Shown here: positions 26,701 through 34,146 of the stretch, piece by piece
Layout of the letters: every line of letters starts with the position of its first letter
Position numbering within the stretch: position 1 is the first letter of the stretch
Source of the DNA: Deltaproteobacteria bacterium
GTDB lineage: Bacteria > Desulfobacterota > DSM-4660 > Desulfatiglandales > HGW-15
Assembly (NCBI GenBank): GCA_019308985.1
Contig: JAFDHB010000015.1
Span: 1-37,605, forward strand
Direction of reading: 5' to 3'
DNA: 37,605 nucleotides
Translations under genes and position numbers: made by a program
The notes under the pieces: generated by a model
The model's input: only the letters and a program-made list of their open reading frames with translations
The model's database searches: none
Told to the model about the DNA's origin: nothing

Positions 26701-27942
26701 CAGCTCTATCAATTGGAGCCATGTGCGAATGTTTTGTACATGGTAGGTATTCGCCCTTATTTGCCAGTCGTCGCCCACTCCCTTTAGATCAGGGGTATGG
26801 AAACCGAGGGACGCGACCTCTCTGATAAAGAAATCCACGAGGTCGCTTTCGTCGGTCTGGTAAACAGCCTTTCCCATATTGACGAGGCAATTCAGGGCCG
26901 TATCAGGGTACTTTCTCACACTGTCCGCCAGAATATTAAAGGTCTTTTGTATGAGCAATTGAATGTTCTCCATCTCTTCATGCTCTATGAGCCAAGATAA
27001 CGTTTTGTTGATGACCCTCAGAGTATCCTGGTGTATGGAAGACAGCCCGGCAGTTCTCATTATGTGGAGGAGGAAGAGGAGCTTCCAATAGTTCCCCAGG
27101 CCGGCCTGATCTCCGGCCTTCAATAGCCTCTGGGGGGTCTCCCTGTAACAATCCACGATTTTGGAGTATCCCGGCAATTGAACGAGGCTTTCCAAGAGAG
27201 ATCTTGAACCGATACCGTGTTCCTCGAGGACCCTGTCCAGTTCATCTCTGTAAGACCTTACTCGTTCATGGGAGATAGGGGAGAATATTTCAAGGAGGTC
27301 CCGGCTGTCCCCTACGCTGTTCAGGCCGGCTTCCTTCAAAAACCAGGTAAGGGGATCCTCCTCACCCAGCCAGTGGCCATAAGACTCCTTGTAGTACTTG
27401 GCCAATAGTGTATTGACAGGCCTGAAATCCGAATCCACAGAGATCCTTTCCCCTAGGTCTTGGCCTAGCCTGTTTAACTGGTAAAAGCTCTTCACGTAGA
27501 GGAAGAAAAGGTCCCGACCGTAGGAACCGATTCGTTCAAATCCGTAATTGAGGGTGGGTAGAAACCTGGAAAGGTCCGAACCGGCCTCCTTGATGATTTT
27601 TTGGATGTAGCGGAGAAGGTTGTCGACGGCTTCTGTCCGGGTCTGGTCATCCTGGGAGTCCTCAAGGGCTTCAAACAATATGTCTAGAAATATCCTGGCA
27701 GCTTCGGGACCATCAGGGTGGTTGATCATGAGATGAAAATAATTGAGCGCGTAATTGCGGGCCTCTTTTACAATGAACTGCCAGTTCTTGAGGGGATGGC
27801 AAAGCTCCTTGAGGAATGCCTGTAACCCCTCCATGACACCCTGGTATTTTGACATCACCTCCTGGAGGACCAGATATTTTTCGCTAATGGTGATGTCAAC
27901 GCGGCTCTTGGCCAGGTTTATTTCAAGCGCTTTAGAAGGCAT
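23767..27942 (-). CDS. PPDK-like phosphotransferase: unknown helical N-terminus, ATP-grasp and phosphohistidine domains, no PEP/pyruvate barrel
   Basis: 1391 residues from the ATG at 27942; a TTG at 27960 is the alternative and neither has a clear ribosome-binding site. Residues 1 to about 895 match nothing I recognise and look predominantly helical. About 898-1245 is the ATP-grasp of pyruvate phosphate dikinase: YLGNKGLNLVKL, PIPPGF, SVRSGSPISLPGMMDT, GTAVTVQKMVFGN, GEDVVSG, QEMEFT and FLQTR. About 1255-1391 is the swivelling phosphohistidine domain, with GGSTSHAA (His1331, codon 23950-23952, with the Thr two residues before it as in PPDK). The chain ends there, so the TIM barrel that binds PEP/pyruvate is absent. 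The phosphate acceptor must be something else, perhaps bound by the N-terminal region. Promotes an operon with the GAPDH-like gene. Confidence 0.85.
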   Translation of the reverse strand: MPSKALEINLAKSRVDITISEKYLVLQEVMSKYQGVMEGLQAFLKELCHPLKNWQFIVKEARNYALNYFHLMINHPDGPEAARIFLDILFEALEDSQDDQTRTEAVDNLLRYIQKIIKEAGSDLSRFLPTLNYGFERIGSYGRDLFFLYVKSFYQLNRLGQDLGERISVDSDFRPVNTLLAKYYKESYGHWLGEEDPLTWFLKEAGLNSVGDSRDLLEIFSPISHERVRSYRDELDRVLEEHGIGSRSLLESLVQLPGYSKIVDCYRETPQRLLKAGDQAGLGNYWKLLFLLHIMRTAGLSSIHQDTLRVINKTLSWLIEHEEMENIQLLIQKTFNILADSVRKYPDTALNCLVNMGKAVYQTDESDLVDFFIREVASLGFHTPDLKGVGDDWQIRANTYHVQNIRTWLQLIELNPKWSKTLISSLIINLSLGGVFIKDTDLFPRDITQFLNSDIGPVYNLTKQLTRLFPAYFNEIGAEGRLRDISTRIDEICLRKDVLVHFVRKQSHVESSNQIIDLVGALLEFWITKDKQCLEPYIPSVIYSQVSEEGPFVDGAHTFLSYIFERNNLSTVKDLLVADDLKGIEDEVPGSSEADRERVSLAISFYRLLYQKYHLGFVEFGEYLRQLPPRSFPDLDKLKKTMSLADPRKKLNGILNFLERLKELILSRRRYEVKEDIYRKRHIAVDIPSMYGTYREKKFDALGLTFRLEAIVNTLFEDLIKDIDLELVTSATLSQIYDYLMLFYRALKLDGITSSAMERQLDLLSHSLKVREFSSTQYLDIFRGFSDAVRNIVNDFFNRIHEENLALVVKQLPCSSLKAKYRPPEGQSDDENLLDRVSEIFTRERITSSLGLQQLDVFISRIVNTLSQQSEKLPREKLRILLSYDPQNATTPLTQVKKKVRDIIYLGNKGLNLVKLIENGFPIPPGFIITTEVFRFQEIFDTYPPAEKNLKDQIIRELSRLERYTQQRFGDIKNPLLLSVRSGSPISLPGMMDTFLNVGINEEIVRGIDLGPRPSWLAWDCYRRFLQSYGMAFGLNRDDFDEIIADFKKRLGVLYKRQFTGDQMKDIALRYKDLIRDRGIRIEESPFDQLYLVIRKVFESWYSPKAKTYRRIMGISDDWGTAVTVQKMVFGNLSQESGSGVVFTHNPRWSGDKLRLWGDFSLGNQGEDVVSGLVETLPVSVEQAEAENRDREITLETHFPEIYKILRYLAKHLIYNRKWEPQEMEFTFEAPSKEKLFFLQTRDMAIRERKRALSFVFTPETQSHLIGHGIGVSGGAMTGRVVYNMDEIRHWKDKEPETPLILIRGDTVPDDIMEIHETDGLLTARGGSTSHAAIVAHRLGKTCVVGFLNLVCMEKDSKSLIDGLELKTGNWISIDGQKGSVYTGKIRIKEV

Positions 27943-28439
27943 GGTCACTTGGGTGCCCAAGGGAAGTCGGCGGATTTAACAAAAAATAGATGAAAACAAT
28001 AAAATAATATAAAAGATCATATTATCAAACATTTACAAGCCAAACTTAAGCTTTTGAAGCTCAATATAGTATAAAAACGGGAGTAATATAGTAGTATAGA
28101 AGTATAGAGTGAGTGCATTATTCGTTGACATAATATCTCAACTCACCTATATTACCCTCCTTGTTTCGTTTAATGGAACACCTCATAAACCACTATATCA
28201 CTATAAGCTTCCCAGGAAAAGACCTGAAGGAAAATTGAATCAATTGCAGCCTTGATGAGATGTCTTGGCCATCCCAAAAAAGAAGCCTGACAAACATCGA
28301 GGCCAGGAAGATTTCTTGAGGCGAATTGCTTCGATCTAATCTGGGTTGTAGAGCTTTTGAGGCCGGATATTATCAGGGGCTGGTGGCCGGGTCGGACTCC
28401 AGGCCCTGCGGTTACTATAAAGGAGGAAGGGTTCGAAAA
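27943..28439. promoter_or_regulatory. Divergent control region between the PPDK-like and PEPCK genes
   Basis: About 500 bases without a gene; the part from 27970 to 28215 is strongly AT-rich. A perfect 9-base direct repeat AATATAGTA lies at 28063-28071 and 28085-28093, 22 bases apart (two helical turns). GTATAGA repeats at 28094-28100 and 28102-28108. These sit just upstream of a consensus promoter at 28125 and could bind an activator or repressor. A small inverted repeat, AGCTT/AAGCT, is at about 28049-28061. I could not assign a convincing promoter for the minus-strand gene. Confidence 0.55.
28125..28153 (+). promoter_or_regulatory. Consensus promoter of the PEPCK gene
   Basis: TTGACA (6/6) at 28125-28130, 17-base spacer, TATATT (5/6) at 28148-28153. 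It is the strongest promoter match in the window and implies a leader of about 280 bases before the PEPCK start at 28440. No known riboswitch fold was recognised in that leader. Confidence 0.65.
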
Positions 28440-30413
28440 ATGTTCGAGATCAAGAAGGGAAAAGATATTCTCGCGGAAGTGGGAGGTGTCAGATCAATAA
28501 AAGAGGCGAGGGACGTCTTTGAACGCTCAATGGACAAAGAAAACCTTGACAAGCTTTACAGGATCAAGAACCAGGAGGCCCTATTGAAAATAGCCAACTC
28601 TATCAGTATGTGCCGGCCGGATTCGGTGCTTATCATAAGCGGAACCAAGGAGGATGCCGAAAGGGTGAGGGAGCTGAGCATTGAAAGGGGTGAAGAGGCA
28701 CCGCTTGCAATGAAAGACCACACCATTCACTTCGACCTGCCACAGGAGCAGGCCCGAATCATTGACCGAACCTTCTATATTGTCAATCCGGATGAAGAGG
28801 TCAGCCTCCTGGCAAGGAAGATCGACCGTAACGAGGCCCTTGACTATATCAAGCAGTATATGGTTGGAAGCATGGAGGGGATGATAATGTTCGTGGGCTT
28901 CTACTCCAGGGGGCCGATAGGGGCGAAGGCCTCCATCCCGGCCCTTGAGATAACGAGCTCTGCCTACGTCACCCACAGCGCCAACCTGCTTTACAGGGAT
29001 GTCTACAGGGGCTTCGACCAGGAGGTGGAAAGGGCGGGTGTGTTTTTTACCAATGTGCACAGTCAAGGCCCTAATCGACCCGAGGACCTCCCTAATGCCA
29101 GGGTCTTTATGGACAGGAGTTGGCTCACCACCTTCAGCATGTTTTGCACTTACGCGGGCAACACACTGCTTTTGAAAAAGGGCAACCACAGGTTCGCCGT
29201 GGACCTGGCGACCTACTACAAACAGGAAGACGAACTATCAGAGCATATGTTCATTACCGGGATTCGAGGCCCGGGCGGTCGAATCACCTTTTTTGCCGGG
29301 GCGGCCCCTTCGGGTTGCGGGAAGACGACCACGGCCATGGTCGGAACCGACTTCATAGGAGACGACCTGGCTCAGCTCTGGATAGCGAGTGACGGGACCC
29401 TGCGCGCAGTCAACCCGGAAAAGGGTATATTCGGAATCGTCCAAGACGTAAACCGTGAAAGCGATCCGTACCTCATGAAAGTCCTCAGGGAAGAAGGGGC
29501 CGAGGTGATCTGGTCCAATGTGCTCATTGATGAAAACAAGGTGCCTCACTGGGTGGGCGACGGTGAAGTGCCGCCCAAGAGGGGAATCAATTTTCAGGGC
29601 GAGTGGTGGGAAGGCAAGAAGGATGAAAATGGAAAGGAAATTCCCCTGTCACATCCTAATGCACGCTGCACCCTGGAATGCGTGGCAATAGAAAACTACA
29701 ACGAGGAGATTGCTGAAGATCCTGCCGGGGTCCCTATCAAGGTCATTACTTACTCCGGCCGCGATAGCGATACCATGCCCCCTGTCTGGGTGGCGAGGAC
29801 TCCGGATGAAGGTGTAGTGTTGGGCGCGTCTATCTTGTCTGCCGCCACGGCCACCGAGGTAGGAGCCAAGGGGGTGAGGCGCCAACCATGGGCGAACGAG
29901 CCTTTCATTCCCGGACCTCTGGCCGATTACATGAAGGCCCAATTCATATTCTTCAACTCCAAGAAGTTCAGCGAGGGGAATCGGCCAATAATCGCCGGTC
30001 TCAACTATTTTCTGACGCACGGGGCACGGGGAGGCGAGGGTGATAAGCTCTTGGGTGAAAAGAGGGATGTGAAGGTATGGTTGAGATGGCTGGAGAGACG
30101 CGCTAACAATGATGTCGAGGCCATAGAGACCCCCATAGGCTATTTGCCGAGGTACGAAGATTTGAAGAGCATGTTTGAGTCAGAGATAGACAAGGCGTAC
30201 CCAAAGGAGCTTTATGACAAACAATTCTCCCTATACATAGACAACATAATCGCCCGCATTGACTTGCAAGAGGAGGCCTACAGCAAAGAAGAGAACCTGC
30301 CAAAGAGGCTATTCGAGGTATATGAAGAGCAGCGCAAGGGGTTGCTGGCATTAAAGGAAAAGTACGGCCCCATTGTTTCCCCTGACCAGCTCAGGGATGA
30401 ATCAGGCACGTGA
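28440..30413 (+). CDS. pckG: Phosphoenolpyruvate carboxykinase (GTP)
   Basis: Converts oxaloacetate and GTP to PEP, GDP and CO2, the entry step of gluconeogenesis, or runs in reverse for anaplerosis. 657 residues, slightly longer than typical GTP-type enzymes (about 600-620). The P-loop region GAAPSGCGKTTTAM (29299-29340) keeps the reactive-loop Cys of the GTP class (usually PSACGKTN); GDDLAQLW, NPEKGIFG and NFQGEWW are further active-site segments. The ATG at 28440 is chosen for AGGAGGAAGG at 28421-28430; the frame runs further upstream but those residues do not fit the family. It diverges from the PPDK-like gene, tying both to PEP metabolism. The ATP-type (PckA) class is excluded by the sequence. 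Confidence 0.93.
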   Translation: MFEIKKGKDILAEVGGVRSIKEARDVFERSMDKENLDKLYRIKNQEALLKIANSISMCRPDSVLIISGTKEDAERVRELSIERGEEAPLAMKDHTIHFDLPQEQARIIDRTFYIVNPDEEVSLLARKIDRNEALDYIKQYMVGSMEGMIMFVGFYSRGPIGAKASIPALEITSSAYVTHSANLLYRDVYRGFDQEVERAGVFFTNVHSQGPNRPEDLPNARVFMDRSWLTTFSMFCTYAGNTLLLKKGNHRFAVDLATYYKQEDELSEHMFITGIRGPGGRITFFAGAAPSGCGKTTTAMVGTDFIGDDLAQLWIASDGTLRAVNPEKGIFGIVQDVNRESDPYLMKVLREEGAEVIWSNVLIDENKVPHWVGDGEVPPKRGINFQGEWWEGKKDENGKEIPLSHPNARCTLECVAIENYNEEIAEDPAGVPIKVITYSGRDSDTMPPVWVARTPDEGVVLGASILSAATATEVGAKGVRRQPWANEPFIPGPLADYMKAQFIFFNSKKFSEGNRPIIAGLNYFLTHGARGGEGDKLLGEKRDVKVWLRWLERRANNDVEAIETPIGYLPRYEDLKSMFESEIDKAYPKELYDKQFSLYIDNIIARIDLQEEAYSKEENLPKRLFEVYEEQRKGLLALKEKYGPIVSPDQLRDESGT

Positions 30414-30482
30414 CCTTGAAGCCACAAATGGGTGAAACGTTTGATAGCAAAGCCCACTTTTGAAAGGTCTCATGGGACCATG

Positions 30483-30499
30483 CCTCCGTGGGCCGGAGG
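30483..30499. terminator. Small hairpin between convergent PEPCK and ferredoxin genes
   Basis: CCTCCG (30483-30488) and CGGAGG (30494-30499) form a perfect 6-base stem with a 5-base loop in the gap between two convergent genes. No T run follows on either strand, so a terminator role is only suggested by position. Confidence 0.3.
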
Positions 30500-30519
30500 G
30501 TAAGATCAATGGTACCAGC

Positions 30520-30762
30520 CTATGGCGCCTTGGCCTCAGGGCGGGGCCGCTCCTGGTAAAGGACCATCATGGGCAGAGGGATCCTGAGCTTGATGGCATC
30601 TTCAGGGCAGACGAATACGCAGGCATTACAATGCCAGCATTCATCCGGATATGTAACCTTCGCCACTTCACCCTTCCCCGAGCCGAAGTAGACATCGCAC
30701 TGACACGCCTCTGCACATTCAAAACAACCTATACACGCTTCTCTGTCCACTACGGGTGGCAT
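30520..30762 (-). CDS. Small 2[4Fe-4S] ferredoxin
   Basis: An 80-residue electron carrier with two cubane motifs, CIGCFECAEAC and CWHCNACVFVCP, each C-x2-C-x2-C-x3-C. The region between and after them resembles the iron-sulfur part of adenylylsulfate reductase beta subunits and similar small partners, but it lacks the long C-terminal arm of AprB. Start ATG has AAGGAGG a few bases upstream. It lies 16 bases after the flavoprotein gene on the same strand, so it is almost certainly that protein's electron partner. Confidence 0.9.
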   Translation of the reverse strand: MPPVVDREACIGCFECAEACQCDVYFGSGKGEVAKVTYPDECWHCNACVFVCPEDAIKLRIPLPMMVLYQERPRPEAKAP

Positions 30763-30778
30763 TTAGCAATCCTCCTTT

Positions 30779-32446
30779 TCACCGTCTTATTATGGGTCTC
30801 CATTCCATTGCCGGCCTGCCATTCTCTTTTTTCAAGACCAGCAGCTTGGAGAGCTGGGGGTTCGTGAAGGGATAATCGGGCCGAACGTGCTTGCCCCTGG
30901 TTTCCCTTCTCTCCTTTGCAGCAATGAATATAAGCTCACCCACCTCCAGCAGGTTAAGGACCTCCAGACAGCGGCACAGCTCATGGGGATTGCCGGCAAT
31001 GAGACTTTCCTGGGCCTTCTGTTTCAGCCTCCTGAGTGCAAGTGACCCCGCGTCAAGCAGGGTCTCGGAACGCACCTCTCCGGTAAAGTCATACATAATT
31101 TGTTGGAGGGCGATATTGGCCTCCTTCCAGCTTGCGCCCCATTCCCTGTTCCGAATCTCTTCCAGGTGGATTACGGCCTCTTCCAATCGGTCCCTTGCAT
31201 GGTCAATCTCCGGCATACTCATGTCCTTGGCCTGCTCCGCAGCATTCTCTCCTGCGATCCACCCAAAGACAGCGGCCCCTGATATGCCTCCGAAAAATTC
31301 GTCTCCGGCGGCATAAAGCCCCTTCATGGAGGTAGCACCTTCCTCATCATAATAGACGCCTCCCCTGGGGAACAATTCATAGTGGTAGGTCCTGAATTCC
31401 ACGGGGTTTTCCCTTGGATCTATACCTTCTTCCTTGAGGTGATTCAGGAGCCCGGCATTTCCCTCGTTGTACAGCCAGTGGTACATGTATTCCAGCTCCT
31501 GGTCAGAGAGGCCGTTGCAGTCCATGTAGACGGGACCGCGGCCCGATCGCTTGTAATCCAAGAAAATGTCTTGGTATATATCAACGACCGGATCACCGTA
31601 CTTGTTGTCGGGCTTCGTGACAAAGGGCCCGACAGGTCTCCCCCGGGGATCCCGCAGTACTCCGGCCCATGTTCCCTTGCCGGCCCTGGCAAAGTAAACA
31701 GGCCCACAGCGCAGGATGGGTATCTCTATGTTGACCAGCTCGGCCCCTGCCCTGTATGCCATGGCCCTGCCGTCTCCCACGCAGGTGGGAGAAAGCCTGG
31801 TATTGAACAGCCAGGCCGGGGTAGTGGAAGCAGGGTAGAGCCTGATCGCGGAACCGGTCCCAAGGATTACAGTCTTTGCCTTGAAGAACACCATTTCGTC
31901 ATCCCAGGTGTTTATACCGATTGCCCCTGTCACGCGATTTCCCTCTGTAATCAGGTCAAAGCACATGACCCTGTTGAGGATTTCGGCGCCCTTTCTCAAT
32001 GTCTGCTCGGTCAGGATCTTTTTCTGGTCCTTCCCCGCATAGTGGATATGGTAGATTGGATTGCCGGGCAAGGCATGCCCTGCCAGCTCGTATTTCCCAT
32101 TGTATTTCATGGGGATGCCCCAGTCATCCCACAGCTTGACGATCTCTTCTGAACGGAGCAGCCATGTTCGAATAAAAGAGCGGTGTCTCAGCCCGCCTTG
32201 CTGACCCAGTTGGAACTCTTCGACAATTGGTTCTACATCACTCCCGTGTATCTCGGGAAGGTAACAGAGAAAATGGTCATTGCCTGTGGCCCCGGATCCG
32301 CTGAACATGGTATTTGCCTTCTCTGCGACAAGGGTTTTGGCACCTTTTTCGGCTGCTCGTATGGCGGCCATCAGGCCGGCGATACCTCCGCCGATGCAAA
32401 GGACATCGGCTTCAACCGTGCGCTTTGTCATCCTGGTGCTTGACAT
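30779..32446 (-). CDS. AprA/fumarate-reductase-type FAD flavoprotein
   Basis: A 555-residue FAD enzyme of the succinate dehydrogenase/fumarate reductase flavoprotein superfamily, nearest by eye to the adenylylsulfate reductase alpha group. The dinucleotide fold ADVLCIGGGIAGLMAA with a downstream Glu opens the chain; a second FAD segment, KGLYAAGDEFFGG-(I)SGAAVFGW, is near residue 390-410; the C-terminal helical domain follows. The start has AGGAG at 32457-32461. It shares an operon with a 2[4Fe-4S] ferredoxin and shows no signal peptide, so it is a soluble cytoplasmic pair. APS reductase proper is doubtful because no sat, AprB or Qmo genes are present. The substrate is unknown. Confidence 0.85.
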   Translation of the reverse strand: MSSTRMTKRTVEADVLCIGGGIAGLMAAIRAAEKGAKTLVAEKANTMFSGSGATGNDHFLCYLPEIHGSDVEPIVEEFQLGQQGGLRHRSFIRTWLLRSEEIVKLWDDWGIPMKYNGKYELAGHALPGNPIYHIHYAGKDQKKILTEQTLRKGAEILNRVMCFDLITEGNRVTGAIGINTWDDEMVFFKAKTVILGTGSAIRLYPASTTPAWLFNTRLSPTCVGDGRAMAYRAGAELVNIEIPILRCGPVYFARAGKGTWAGVLRDPRGRPVGPFVTKPDNKYGDPVVDIYQDIFLDYKRSGRGPVYMDCNGLSDQELEYMYHWLYNEGNAGLLNHLKEEGIDPRENPVEFRTYHYELFPRGGVYYDEEGATSMKGLYAAGDEFFGGISGAAVFGWIAGENAAEQAKDMSMPEIDHARDRLEEAVIHLEEIRNREWGASWKEANIALQQIMYDFTGEVRSETLLDAGSLALRRLKQKAQESLIAGNPHELCRCLEVLNLLEVGELIFIAAKERRETRGKHVRPDYPFTNPQLSKLLVLKKENGRPAMEWRPIIRR

Positions 32447-32567
32447 TTGTGCCTTCTCCTGATGCTAAAGGGATTGATGCGGTTTTCGCTAACCCCTCCG
32501 GCCTTCTGATAACCGGGAGTGGTCCATGGGTCCCGGGGGAGACCCTTTGATGCGGACCAAGGAGATT

Positions 32568-34007
32568 CTATCCGTTCTTCGCCTTTAGTGCAGCCTGGAG
32601 CTTTTCACCGAGGGAACCCATGGGTTTCCTTGAATCCGCCGCGTATCTTTGCCATTCAGCCTCACTGCCGGTATCCCCCGGCGCAAGGGTCATCTTCCTT
32701 TCCTCCCGGTTGATATCTTCCACCACTACCATGATCGGATTTCCAGGGCGAAGTTTCTCAATATGGGACGAATTGGGCAGGCTCCTTATTTTGGACATGG
32801 GCACAAGGCCTGTAATCCCCGGCTCCAGGGACACGAACAGGCCGAACTTCTCCTTGCCCTCCACGACACCCCCCACTGTTTGCCCTACAGCATACTTTTC
32901 GCCTATGGTCACCCAGGGGTCCCCTTCCGCCTCTTTGATGCTCAGGGAGATTCTCCGATTCTCAAGATCTATTTCCTTTACCATCACTGCGATCTTATCA
33001 CCCTGGGAGACCACTTCCTCCGGCTTGAGGATCCTCCTCCCGTAACTCATCTCGCTGATGTGGACCAGGCCCTCTACCCCGGGGGCGATCTCTACAAAGG
33101 CCCCGAACTTGGTGCATCTGGTGACCTTGCCCATAACCTTGTCACCGACATGAAATGACTCTCCCACACTATCCCAGGGGTCTCCTGTCACCTGTTTCAT
33201 GGAAAGGGAAATCTTCTTCTCTCCGGGCCTTTTTCCCTCAGCCATTCCTAGAATTTTCACGGTTACAATATCCCCGGCTCTCAGGATCTCATCCGGCTTT
33301 TCTATTCTTGACCAACTGATTTCCGATACATGCACCATGCCCTCGACACCCGGCATCAGTTCAACGAATGCGCCATAAGGCATGAGCTTCGTAACTCGAC
33401 CCTGGAGCTCCGAATCCGTCTCGAGGCCCTTTAGGAATACCTGTTTCTCCTCCTCAAGTTCCCTCTCCAGTAACATCCGCCTGGAAAGTACTATGTTTCT
33501 TCCGTTACCCTCAAGCTGAGTGATGATAAAAGGGAAGGTCTCCCCCACATACTTGTCAGGATCCTCCACGTACTTGAGATCCATCTGGCTTATGGGGCAG
33601 AAGGCCCTTTTCCCCATCACCTCCACGTTGAAACCGCCCTTGCACTTGCCCTTGACCTTGCCTTCGACAGGGACTTCCTTTCGAAAGGCCTCTGCCATCA
33701 TCCTGAGGTTTCCTGTCCCGGACAGGGTCTTGGACAATCGTATCTCGCTTCCGTCAAAGGAGGTGACGTAGAGCTCCACCATGTCTCCTTCCTTGAAGGG
33801 CATCTCTCCCTCCTGGTCAAGGAGCTGCTCCCTTTCCACAACCCCGTCGATCTTGGTGCCCGTGTCCACGAAGATATAATCGGTGCCTATGGATATGATC
33901 TTGCCCTTGAGTTTATCCCCCAGTTGAAGATCTTCCCTGGTTCGGTCCGTGTAAGCTTTCAGTAGATCACCGAAGCTCTCTTCTCTTGAATCCTTTTCTT
34001 CTACCAT
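32568..34007 (-). CDS. rpsA: Ribosomal protein S1 (multiple S1 domains)
   Basis: An RNA-binding translation protein of 479 residues, with about five S1 OB-fold repeats: around 30-95, 112-178, 197-270 ([28 protein letters not shown]), 285-355 ([28 protein letters not shown]) and 372-440. E. coli S1 has six, so this is a shorter form. The ATG at 34007 is chosen, with GGAG 9 bases upstream, over a TTG at 34022. Its usual neighbours cmk or ispH are absent, so this may be a second S1-like gene and not the ribosomal copy; repeats 3 and 4 are the best conserved. It is followed 121 bases later by the flavoprotein gene on the same strand. Confidence 0.88.
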   Translation of the reverse strand: MVEEKDSREESFGDLLKAYTDRTREDLQLGDKLKGKIISIGTDYIFVDTGTKIDGVVEREQLLDQEGEMPFKEGDMVELYVTSFDGSEIRLSKTLSGTGNLRMMAEAFRKEVPVEGKVKGKCKGGFNVEVMGKRAFCPISQMDLKYVEDPDKYVGETFPFIITQLEGNGRNIVLSRRMLLERELEEEKQVFLKGLETDSELQGRVTKLMPYGAFVELMPGVEGMVHVSEISWSRIEKPDEILRAGDIVTVKILGMAEGKRPGEKKISLSMKQVTGDPWDSVGESFHVGDKVMGKVTRCTKFGAFVEIAPGVEGLVHISEMSYGRRILKPEEVVSQGDKIAVMVKEIDLENRRISLSIKEAEGDPWVTIGEKYAVGQTVGGVVEGKEKFGLFVSLEPGITGLVPMSKIRSLPNSSHIEKLRPGNPIMVVVEDINREERKMTLAPGDTGSEAEWQRYAADSRKPMGSLGEKLQAALKAKNG

Positions 34008-34146
34008 GCAAATATTCTCCAAAACATAATGATGGAAGATACCCTAATACAACAGAGGGAATATTGCAACGGATCGGGAAAAATTTTTCGAGACCTACCT
34101 TCGGCATGTGTCTCGGACTGTCCGGGCGAACCTATTGCCACTCAAA

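Noticed and set aside
31382..32152. 256-codon plus-strand frame
   Set aside because: Antisense to the FAD flavoprotein, which has a good start, ribosome-binding site and family motifs.
30520..32446. Genuine APS reductase (aprBA)
   Set aside because: Gene order is flavoprotein first, the ferredoxin lacks the AprB tail, and sat and qmo genes are missing.
32523..32556. GGTCC/GGACC and GGGTC/GACCC inverted repeats after rpsA
   Set aside because: Stem is short and no T run follows on the minus strand, so I could not defend a terminator.
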